Part shown: positions 15,453 to 20,448 of the stretch, in pieces
Numbering within the stretch: the stretch's first letter is position 1
Layout: the number at the start of each line of letters is the position of its first letter
IMG/VR virus record: IMGVR_UViG_3300025435_000115
Location: 1 to 20,887 of that record
Strand: one strand, 5' to 3'
Origin: a virus
DNA: 20,887 bases
Translations under genes and position numbers: made by a program
Notes under the pieces: model-generated
The model's database searches: none
What the model was told of the DNA's origin: nothing
Seen by the model: the letters and a program-made list of their open reading frames with translations, nothing else

Positions 15453-16565
15453 ATGTCAACAAAACCTCTCAGCACTGAAATCATGGAGCAAGCGGTAGAT
15501 GCTGTAAAACAATATCCTACTGTCAAAAGCGCAGCAGCATCACTCGGAATACCGCCACAAACCCTACATCACCGCCTAAGCAAAGCTGTTGAAGCAGGAT
15601 TATTTAGCGCAGAAGAACGCAACAGAAAGTATAAAGTTGACAAATCTATCAACATTCATCCCATGCTCGAAACCGATATTCTTCCTGATGAGGATATTGA
15701 TGTAGATGAACTGGTAGAACACCGCATTAAGCAGTTTACTAAGAAAAAAGAAGCCAATGATGCTAGGCGTTGCATCAAGGTTAAGGTCAAAACGAAAGGT
15801 CCAGTCGGTATTCTATGGTTTGGCGATCCCCATGTTGATGATGACGGAACAGACTTAGAATCCCTAAAAGCCCATACCGATATTTGCCGTGATACCCCTG
15901 CCATGTTTGCAGCCAATGTGGGTGATACGACAAACAACTGGGTAGGCAGATTAGCCAGGTTGTATGCCACACAAGGAACGACTGCTAAACAGGCTTGGAT
16001 GCTCGCAGAATGGTTTATTAAGCGTTGCCCTTGGTTAGTCATCATCGGAGGAAATCATGATCTCTGGAGCGGTTCTGGCGATCCTATTAACTGGATAGCA
16101 AGAGGACAAACCTACATTCATTCTGCTAGTGAAGCGAGGTTTGCTCTGGTTTTCCCTAATGGCAGAGAAGTGATCGTCAATTCTAGGCACGATTTTTCAG
16201 GTCATTCTCAATGGAATACTGCTCATGGCGTAATGAAAGCCATTCAAATGGGCAGTCGAGATCATATTTCTGTTGCTGGACACAAGCACATTTCTGGATA
16301 TGGCGTTATTAAGGATAGTATTTCTGGAAGAATCTGCCACGCACTTCAGGTAGGAAGTTATAAAATGATGGACAGGTACGCCCAGGAAAAGGGTTTCCGA
16401 GATCAGATGATTAGTCCTTGTGCTGTCACAGTAATTGACCCAGAATTAGAGGACACTAATCCAGACATGATTAAGGTTTTCTGGACACCAGAGGAGGGGA
16501 GAGATTATTTGGAGTACAAGCGCAATGGAAAACTGGCTAAAACAACTGCTGACAGGAAAGGATAA
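15453..16565 (+). CDS. Calcineurin-type metallophosphoesterase with N-terminal helix-turn-helix
   Basis: 370 aa from ATG 15453, 2 nt after the previous stop with AAGGT at 15444-15448; a longer TTG-initiated frame to 15423 lacks support. Residues about 22-55 are a helix-turn-helix (TVKSAAASLGIPPQTLHHRL). The phosphoesterase core shows every metal-ligand motif: GDPHVD (D125, H127), GDTTN (D158), GGNHDLW (N201, H202), SRHDFSGHS (H246) and AGHKHISG (H277, H279). Such enzymes hydrolyse phosphodiesters or phosphomonoesters with two metal ions; phage homologues include SbcD-like nucleases, but the substrate here cannot be read. The HTH suggests DNA or RNA binding. Its 3' end overlaps the holin candidate gene by 41 nt, coupling it to the lysis cassette. 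Confidence 0.85.
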   Translation: MSTKPLSTEIMEQAVDAVKQYPTVKSAAASLGIPPQTLHHRLSKAVEAGLFSAEERNRKYKVDKSINIHPMLETDILPDEDIDVDELVEHRIKQFTKKKEANDARRCIKVKVKTKGPVGILWFGDPHVDDDGTDLESLKAHTDICRDTPAMFAANVGDTTNNWVGRLARLYATQGTTAKQAWMLAEWFIKRCPWLVIIGGNHDLWSGSGDPINWIARGQTYIHSASEARFALVFPNGREVIVNSRHDFSGHSQWNTAHGVMKAIQMGSRDHISVAGHKHISGYGVIKDSISGRICHALQVGSYKMMDRYAQEKGFRDQMISPCAVTVIDPELEDTNPDMIKVFWTPEEGRDYLEYKRNGKLAKTTADRKG

Positions 16566-16746
16566 TGCTACTCTCGACCTTGGTAGGGTTTCTTGGATTG
16601 TCGGTCTTGGTATCGTACTTTGTGTTTCGGTGTATGAAATTTTGGAAAAACAAGTAAATATTATGGAGTTAGCGCAAGCCCTAGGCATCATTAGTGGCGC
16701 ACATGGCGCAGCGATTTGGGCTAAGAAAGATACTGAACCTCAATGA
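16525..16746 (+). CDS. Small membrane protein, putative holin
   Basis: 73 aa from ATG 16525, overlapping the phosphoesterase gene by 41 nt; GGAG at 16511-16514 is its ribosome site. After an amphipathic start (MENWLKQLLTGKDNATLDLG) there is a strong membrane helix, residues about 22-40 (SWIVGLGIVLCVSVYEIL), a short polar link and a second, weaker hydrophobic segment (AQALGIISGAHGAAIWA, about 50-66), then a charged tail KKDTEPQ. Proteins of this shape, ending in WAKKDTEP, occur directly before spanin and endolysin genes in many phages and are presumed holins, which control the timing of lysis by opening the inner membrane. The neighbours here support it. Confidence 0.7.
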   Translation: MENWLKQLLTGKDNATLDLGRVSWIVGLGIVLCVSVYEILEKQVNIMELAQALGIISGAHGAAIWAKKDTEPQ

Positions 16747-17171
16747 ACTTTATATTCAAACTAATAGGCGGTCTAAGTGGACAAATTTACATTTATCTTG
16801 CTCTCGTACTTGGTGGGTTTGGTGCTGGCTTTTATCTTGAGCATTTGCGTTTTGTGGAATACCGACAGGAAGTCCAGATTGCAGGAGAAAAACAGATTGC
16901 AGAGAACGCAGCAAAACAGAAAGAACAGGAAATAATCAATGACAATCTCAAACAAACTTACGAAGCTCGGATTAGCAATATTCACACTTTCTATACTGGG
17001 ATGCTCAACTCCCGTAGCGGTGCAGTGTCCAGCGTTCCCAACGCCACCCTCACAGTTAATGGAAAAACCCTCGACAGCGTGGCTGTTGCCGAACAGTGTG
17101 CAGCCGAAACCGCAAAACTAATCACCTTGCAAGACTGGGTGAATCAACAGATCAGCTTAAATGCCAAGTAG
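16743..17171 (+). CDS. Rz: i-spanin (Rz-like inner-membrane lysis protein)
   Basis: 142 aa, with the start overlapping the holin candidate stop (ATGA). One N-terminal membrane helix, about residues 14-32 (YIYLALVLGGFGAGFYL), is followed by a long charged helix to about residue 75 (EYRQEVQIAGEKQIAENAAK; KEQEIINDNLKQTYEARI) and an Ala/Gln-rich C-terminus (EQCAAETAKLITLQDWVNQQ). This is the topology of Rz: anchored in the inner membrane with a periplasmic coiled coil that binds the outer-membrane partner to fuse the membranes at lysis. The partner Rz1 gene is embedded within it in the +1 frame. Gene order and the embedded partner make this assignment strong. Confidence 0.85.
   Translation: MNFIFKLIGGLSGQIYIYLALVLGGFGAGFYLEHLRFVEYRQEVQIAGEKQIAENAAKQKEQEIINDNLKQTYEARISNIHTFYTGMLNSRSGAVSSVPNATLTVNGKTLDSVAVAEQCAAETAKLITLQDWVNQQISLNAK
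16939..17121 (+). CDS. Rz1: o-spanin (Rz1-like outer-membrane lipoprotein), embedded in Rz
   Basis: 60 aa read in a different frame entirely within the Rz gene. A ribosome site AGGA (16927-16930) lies 8 nt before ATG 16939. Residues 1-21 are a lipoprotein signal (MTISNKLTKLGLAIFTLSIL, then G) with lipobox I-L-G-C, so Cys22 should be lipidated. The mature 39 residues contain nine prolines (CPAFPTPPSQLMEKPSTAWL) as in Rz1 proteins, which join Rz to the outer membrane. The embedded layout is that of lambda Rz/Rz1. It demands an outer membrane and so a Gram-negative host. Confidence is high despite the overlap. Confidence 0.85.
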   Translation: MTISNKLTKLGLAIFTLSILGCSTPVAVQCPAFPTPPSQLMEKPSTAWLLPNSVQPKPQN

Positions 17172-17178
17172 GTACAAA

Positions 17179-17694
17179 ATGCAACAAACTTATGATGAAG
17201 CGTTCCAATACTTAATGAAGTCCGAAGGAGGATTCGTTAATGACCCTCGTGATAGCGGGGGTGTTACAAACTGGGGAGTAACCAAAGCAGCCTGGGAAGA
17301 TTATTTAGGTCGAACAGTCACGATTGATGAAATGAAAGCGCTTACACAGACAATGGTTAAGCCTTTTTACAAGGATCGTTACTGGAATACCGCAGGATGC
17401 GATTCTTTTCAAAGAGGTGTTGATTATGTGGTTTTCGACTTTGGTGTTAACGCAGGAGTTCGCAGATCAATTAAGTGCTTACAACAAGCAATTGGAGCAG
17501 ATCCAGATGGAGTATTGGGATCTGTTACTCAAGCCCTTTTACAGCAACAAAATGCCTTGGACCTTATTCCAAAATTCTCTGCTGCCAAAAGAGCTTTTTA
17601 CGAAGGATTGAACAAGCCAGCCTTTCTAAAAGGGTGGTTAAATAGAGTTGACGAAGTGGAAAAAAACGCTTTAAATATGGTTAAGAATGGCTAA
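17179..17694 (+). CDS. GH108 endolysin (N-acetylmuramidase) with peptidoglycan-binding domain
   Basis: 171 aa from ATG 17179, preferred over ATG 17161 because AAGTAGG (17166-17172) is properly spaced before it. The N-terminal catalytic domain carries FQYLMKSEGGFVNDPRDSGG followed by TNWGVTKAAWEDYLG: Glu16 of the EGG motif is the expected catalytic acid of glycoside hydrolase family 108. The C-terminal half (GVDYVVFDFGVNAGVRRSIK; AIGADPDGVLGSVTQALL) matches the PG_binding_3 domain usually joined to it. It cuts the glycan chain of the host cell wall. No signal peptide is visible, so export depends on the holin. It follows the spanins by 7 nt. Confidence 0.92.
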   Translation: MQQTYDEAFQYLMKSEGGFVNDPRDSGGVTNWGVTKAAWEDYLGRTVTIDEMKALTQTMVKPFYKDRYWNTAGCDSFQRGVDYVVFDFGVNAGVRRSIKCLQQAIGADPDGVLGSVTQALLQQQNALDLIPKFSAAKRAFYEGLNKPAFLKGWLNRVDEVEKNALNMVKNG

Positions 17695-17821
17695 AGGAAA
17701 CTACCCTACCAACACTACAAGCGCTGCCGAAAGACGGATGGGCGTAGGTGGAGGTTTGACCCAGAAAAAAGCGGTAAAACGCAATAATCTTAAGGTCAAG
17801 AGAAAGGCTACTCGTGGCTAA
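17687..17821 (+). CDS. 44-aa basic micro-protein
   Basis: ATG 17687 lies inside the end of the endolysin gene; TAA 17819-17821. The protein reads MAKGNYPTNTTSAAERRMGV, then GGGLTQKKAVKRNNLKVKRK and ATRG. It has about 12 Lys/Arg and one Glu. AERRMGVGGGL followed by a basic tail resembles the phage micro-protein style of the neighbours. Its 3' end overlaps the next gene by 8 nt. Function unknown; too short for firm family placement. Confidence 0.6.
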   Translation: MAKGNYPTNTTSAAERRMGVGGGLTQKKAVKRNNLKVKRKATRG

Positions 17822-18035
17822 TGTCAATCTTTCCGTAGGCAGAGGTGAAAAGCTATCCGTTTCTAAGGGTGGCGGTCTGACTGCGAAAGGGCGTAGAAAA
17901 TATAACAAAGCCACAGGATCAAAACTAAAAGCACCCCAAAAATCAGGCAGTCGGCATCGCTCATTTTGTGCCAGGTCTAAACATTGGAAGGGTGAAAGAG
18001 GAAAAGCTGCCAGAAGAAGATGGGGGTGCAGATGA
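17814..18035 (+). CDS. 73-aa basic phage protein with SKGGGLTAKGRRKYNKATGS motif
   Basis: Begins at GTG 17814, with AGAAAGG at 17801-17807 six bases before it; no ATG fits the frame. The core SVSKGGGLTAKGRRKYNKAT followed by GSKLKAPQKSGSRHRSFCAR is one I recognise as a conserved short phage protein; a Cys later in the chain (RRRWGC) pairs in the family with the first. It is very basic. Role unknown: suggested functions for such proteins range from DNA binding to head-internal components. It overlaps the following gene by 4 nt (ATGA). Confidence 0.75.
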   Translation: MANVNLSVGRGEKLSVSKGGGLTAKGRRKYNKATGSKLKAPQKSGSRHRSFCARSKHWKGERGKAARRRWGCR

Positions 18036-18184
18036 AGCCAGGACTTTATGCCAATATCCATAAAAAGCGTGAGCGTATCCGTAAAGGATCGGGCGAGAAA
18101 ATGAGAACGCCTGGTTCAAAAGGCGCTCCCACAGATAAAGCCTTTCGCAAAGCCAAGAAAACCGCAAGGAAATCCAAACGGTGA
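18032..18184 (+). CDS. 50-aa basic phage protein of the KPGLYANIHKKRERI type
   Basis: ATG 18032 (ATGA overlap) to TGA 18182-18184. The sequence MKPGLYANIHKKRERIRKGS, GEKMRTPGSKGAPTDKAFRK and a Lys/Arg end (TARKSKR) is a very common phage micro-protein pattern; KPGLYANI and GSGEKMRxPGSKGAPT are its hallmarks. Function unknown. It is the last rightward gene before the convergent junction, 29 nt from the stop of the leftward glycosyltransferase gene. Confidence 0.78.
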   Translation: MKPGLYANIHKKRERIRKGSGEKMRTPGSKGAPTDKAFRKAKKTARKSKR

Positions 18185-18204
18185 TTCATTGGGTACTAGG
18201 TGAA

Positions 18205-18225
18205 CCCGCATCATCATGGAGCGGG
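18205..18225. terminator. Inverted repeat at the convergent gene junction, weak terminator candidate
   Basis: CCCGC (18205-18209) and GCGGG (18221-18225) can pair, and TC/GA inside can extend the stem around one bulged base. A rival stem GGGT (18191-18194) with ACCC (18204-18207) shares the CCC bases, so the two are mutually exclusive. There is no U-run on either strand, so a standard intrinsic terminator is not supported. Position between two converging transcripts is the main reason to list it. Confidence 0.3.
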
Positions 18226-18954
18226 AATCAGTTGCCCCTCAAATGCGTAACTGCCTATATGAGCGAGCTGACACCAGGGAGCAGCAAAGACTTGACCGCC
18301 ACTCTTGCGCCAAATATGGCAGAAGTGGTAATCCTCAGAAAGTAATCTGCCAGTTTCAGGTTCAATTGAAGTTGCAAAGTATTCTTTGACTTCATCCCTT
18401 ACACCTAACTGACCACCTAAATCAGCTACATCGTTGTAATACATTGGCACTTTGTCTGCTAACTGCTCAAAGACTTCTCGCTTAATCATCATAAAACCAG
18501 TGCCACCATTGAAGATCTCCACTGGTTCACCAATAGGCACAGTTACCTCGCCCTTGTAATCCACCAAGTTCACTACAAAACTGCCTGTATAGGCTTTTAA
18601 CTGGTCATTGGGTACTCCAGCATCCATCGCTTGCTTAACCGTATTCCAGTTGATTTCTTTTTTAGGGTAGATACCGCAAATCACATCCTTATCAGCCCCT
18701 AGCATGGCAAGAACATCACTGGATCTAAATTTAATATCGCTATCAATAAACATTAGATGTGTTGCATCGCTTTTGAGAAAGCCCTTAGTTAAAGCGTTCC
18801 TTGCCCTAGTTATCAAGCTCTCGTTAAACATGAAACTGTACGCAGCTTCAATCCCTGCCTTTTGCAAGGTTATGTTCAATTCCATAATGGATTGTGTGTA
18901 ATAACCAGCACACTGCCCGCCATACATCGGTGTAGCTACAAATAATTTAGCCAT
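18214..18954 (-). CDS. GT-A fold glycosyltransferase
   Basis: 246 aa from the ATG at 18954, chosen over ATG 18960 and TTG 18966 because GGGGA (18965-18961) is well placed before it. The protein opens AKLFVATPMYGG, a typical Rossmann strand, then has ESLITRARNALTKGFL, and the DxD motif D71-S72-D73 (HLMFIDSDI), followed by IYPKK. Near the C-terminus SEDYHFCHIW supplies the expected acidic base and CQLAHIGSYAF the metal-binding His. These are GT-A features for transferring a sugar from a nucleotide donor; acceptor unknown. It ends the leftward unit. It could glycosylate host surface polymer, virion protein or modified DNA. The enzyme class is solid, the target is not. Confidence 0.82.
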   Translation of the reverse strand: MAKLFVATPMYGGQCAGYYTQSIMELNITLQKAGIEAAYSFMFNESLITRARNALTKGFLKSDATHLMFIDSDIKFRSSDVLAMLGADKDVICGIYPKKEINWNTVKQAMDAGVPNDQLKAYTGSFVVNLVDYKGEVTVPIGEPVEIFNGGTGFMMIKREVFEQLADKVPMYYNDVADLGGQLGVRDEVKEYFATSIEPETGRLLSEDYHFCHIWRKSGGQVFAAPWCQLAHIGSYAFEGQLIPAP

Positions 18955-18990
18955 TGCCATCCCCAAAAAAAGTTAATTTGTTGCACTGCA

Positions 18991-19425
18991 TCAATATTCA
19001 ATAAGCTGTTTACCATAAGCAAACAACAAGTCTTTAGGTACTAAAAACGCCTTTTTAGACACTGTGTCACCGTTACCCGTAAACTCAACATACTGCAATT
19101 TATTGGTAAAAATACAATGCACAATATCCATTGGCTTCATCACTTGAATGATGTGGTCATCATAAAAAGCCCAATAATCAGCCGTAGTTGCCATTAAAGC
19201 AGATCTTTTGCCATACATCTCAATTTCAACAACGATATTACCCGTGACATTGCTCATAGGATCGTATTTAACTTCCATAGACTTATGAATCTCAGGAATC
19301 CAAATATCGTAACCCTTGTACTTGTGTATTAGGCTTGCAGAAGGGTATCTTTGACGAATCTGGTTTAAAACCTTATCCTCAACTTCAAAACCCCTGGCTA
19401 AATCGTTGTAAAACGGATCAGTCAT
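18991..19425 (-). CDS. PD-(D/E)XK-type nuclease candidate
   Basis: 144 aa; its ATG at 19425 overlaps the preceding stop by 4 nt. Around residues 38-55, KGYDIWIPEIHKSMEVKYD gives Asp40 followed by Glu51-Val-Lys53, the D...ExK arrangement of the PD-(D/E)XK nuclease core; an early helix with Glu14 and Glu16 and a later strand (TGNIVVEIEMYG) fit the usual fold. The ending (TVSKKAFLVPKDLLFAYGKQ) is helical. Phages use such enzymes in recombination, restriction-like cleavage or DNA repair; which one applies here is open. Its place behind the RecT/RusA genes points to DNA processing. Confidence 0.65.
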   Translation of the reverse strand: MTDPFYNDLARGFEVEDKVLNQIRQRYPSASLIHKYKGYDIWIPEIHKSMEVKYDPMSNVTGNIVVEIEMYGKRSALMATTADYWAFYDDHIIQVMKPMDIVHCIFTNKLQYVEFTGNGDTVSKKAFLVPKDLLFAYGKQLIEY

Positions 19426-19622
19426 GAAAACAAAAAATAGCTAAATAAAGTCATGACAACCAAAAACACATACATCACCTCTGACAAATAGCGTTTTCGG
19501 TAAGCATCGCAATCAATTAAAGCGGTTTGCAGCACTATGGCATCAGCATCCATGTAAGGTCTGCTGTCTTTTTGGTAATACTTACCAATCTCTACTTTGC
19601 CTGTGTTGTATGGTGTATTCAT
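19422..19622 (-). CDS. 66-aa protein with C-terminal membrane helix
   Basis: Begins at ATG 19622 with AAAGGGAT just before it (19634-19627). The soluble N-terminal part MNTPYNTGKVEIGKYYQK, then DADAIVLQTALIDCDAYRKR is followed by a single hydrophobic end (VMYVFLVVMTLFSYFLFS, about residues 49-66). NTPYNTGKVEIGKYY is an opening I recognise from small proteins in aquatic phage early regions; function unknown. A membrane tail anchor would face the soluble part to the cytoplasm. It overlaps the nuclease gene by 4 nt. Confidence 0.65.
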   Translation of the reverse strand: MNTPYNTGKVEIGKYYQKDSRPYMDADAIVLQTALIDCDAYRKRYLSEVMYVFLVVMTLFSYFLFS

Positions 19623-19638
19623 GTTATCCCTTTAATAA

Positions 19639-19668
19639 GTGCCAGCTACCCAGAAAGTTGGCTGGCGC
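19639..19668. promoter_or_regulatory. Strong hairpin between rusA and the membrane protein gene
   Basis: GTGCCAGC (19639-19646) pairs with GCTGGCGC (19661-19668) over 8 positions including one G-T wobble; the loop is 14 nt. It lies in the 73-nt gap, the longest of the leftward unit. No U-run follows on either strand, so it is not a classic terminator. It could stabilise or process the leftward transcript, attenuate transcription, or bind a protein. The nearby CCTAACTACCTAGCTAATT stretch is AT-rich with CTAG repeats but shows no clear promoter. Confidence 0.4.
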
Positions 19669-19695
19669 AACCCCTAACTACCTAGCTAATTCACG

Positions 19696-20070
19696 CTAGA
19701 TTCCCTCTGAGCTGGTGTATTCCTCCATCGTGCCTACCATCACTACGCACGCACCACCCTTTTTCGGAATACCTCTCTCAATACGAACCCATTGGACTTG
19801 TACATCATCGTCAAACACTCCCGCATCTTGCAAGGCATCCAATATCGGTTTTATGCAGTTATCCACATCCATTAAGCGTTTCGTTGCTGGTCTAAGAATG
19901 ATGTCCACCCAAACTGGTTTATCACCAAATTTAGGCACTCTCCATTCAACAACATATTCAGCAACATCTTCCTTGAATTGCCTTCCCCGTTGGCTGATAA
20001 ACCTGCGTTTACCGCTTGCAATCCAATAATTGTTAATAGATGGTGGATATGGTAGATACAAAATGACCAT
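19696..20070 (-). CDS. rusA: RusA-family Holliday junction resolvase
   Basis: 124 aa, close to the family's usual 120. It opens LYLPYPPSINNYW and carries KRLMDVDNCIKPILDALQDA with GVFDDDVQV, matching the RusA core where Asp68, Asp70 and Asp88 (with Lys74) form the metal site. RusA cuts four-way DNA junctions; in phages it resolves recombination or replication intermediates before packaging. Its ATG at 20070 overlaps the stop of the 37-aa ORF (TAATG), so initiation is probably coupled. It lies downstream of RecT-like and SSB-like genes, completing a recombination set. Confidence 0.9.
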   Translation of the reverse strand: MVILYLPYPPSINNYWIASGKRRFISQRGRQFKEDVAEYVVEWRVPKFGDKPVWVDIILRPATKRLMDVDNCIKPILDALQDAGVFDDDVQVQWVRIERGIPKKGGACVVMVGTMEEYTSSEGI

Positions 20071-20183
20071 TAGCAGCCTGGCGGTCCAAAAGGTCCATCA
20101 ATTTCGGTATCCCAGCAACAAATTTCTCCACTGCCGTCAAGACCGCACTTTTGGTAAGCGTAGCTGTTACTAATCATGAGCAT
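20070..20183 (-). CDS. 37-aa Cys-rich micro-protein
   Basis: ATG 20183 (an internal ATG also lies at 20177) to TAA 20072-20070, sitting exactly between two genes: 4 nt after the SSB-like stop and overlapping the rusA ATG. The residues are MLMISNSYAYQKCGLDGSG, EICCWDTEIDGPFGPPGC. Four Cys (one adjacent pair), a Trp and a Pro/Gly end suggest a small metal-bound or disulphide fold. The ribosome site is weak, so translation may depend on coupling. No family recognised; the exact fit argues that it is real. Confidence 0.6.
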   Translation of the reverse strand: MLMISNSYAYQKCGLDGSGEICCWDTEIDGPFGPPGC

Positions 20184-20187
20184 CAAA

Positions 20188-20448
20188 CTAAAAAGGCACA
20201 TCGCCATCTTGAACACGATTGACCTCCTTAGGATATGTGCCACCCTCAGGTTTCCAGTTATCTTCAGATAGGCTAATTAAGCTGCCTTTAGGCGTTTGCT
20301 TAGTCCACCCTGCAATCTTGAGTGTTTGACCTGCTTTATAGTCCTCAGAAAGCAATAGAGTGCCTTTCCAGTCTGGTGATCTCTCGTGTTTTTTCTCGTT
20401 TTGAAATAACACGCCTTTGCCCATCTGAGCGATATGTCCATTAGCCAT
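20188..20448 (-). CDS. Putative SSB-like single-stranded DNA-binding protein
   Basis: 86 aa from ATG 20448, with AAAGGAAAT (20462-20454) before it; a longer frame to 20532 overlaps the upstream gene and lacks this signal. It has HIAQMGKGVLFQNEKKHERS, then DYKAGQTLKIAGWTKQTPKG and SLISLSEDNW, like small phage proteins with an OB-type strand pattern. The final residues DGDVPF closely copy the acidic tail tip (DDDIPF) of bacterial SSB, which binds partner enzymes. It overlaps the RecT-like gene by 8 nt. Function as a ssDNA-binding protein is inferred from tail and neighbours, not proven. Confidence 0.6.
   Translation of the reverse strand: MANGHIAQMGKGVLFQNEKKHERSPDWKGTLLLSEDYKAGQTLKIAGWTKQTPKGSLISLSEDNWKPEGGTYPKEVNRVQDGDVPF

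Noticed and set aside
15656-16045. 129-aa minus-strand ORF
   Set aside because: It is the complement of the metallophosphoesterase core, whose motifs are clear on the plus strand.
17681-18061. 126-aa minus-strand ORF
   Set aside because: It is complementary to three tightly overlapping basic micro-protein genes with recognisable patterns; the ORF itself shows only low-complexity Leu/Pro/Ser composition.
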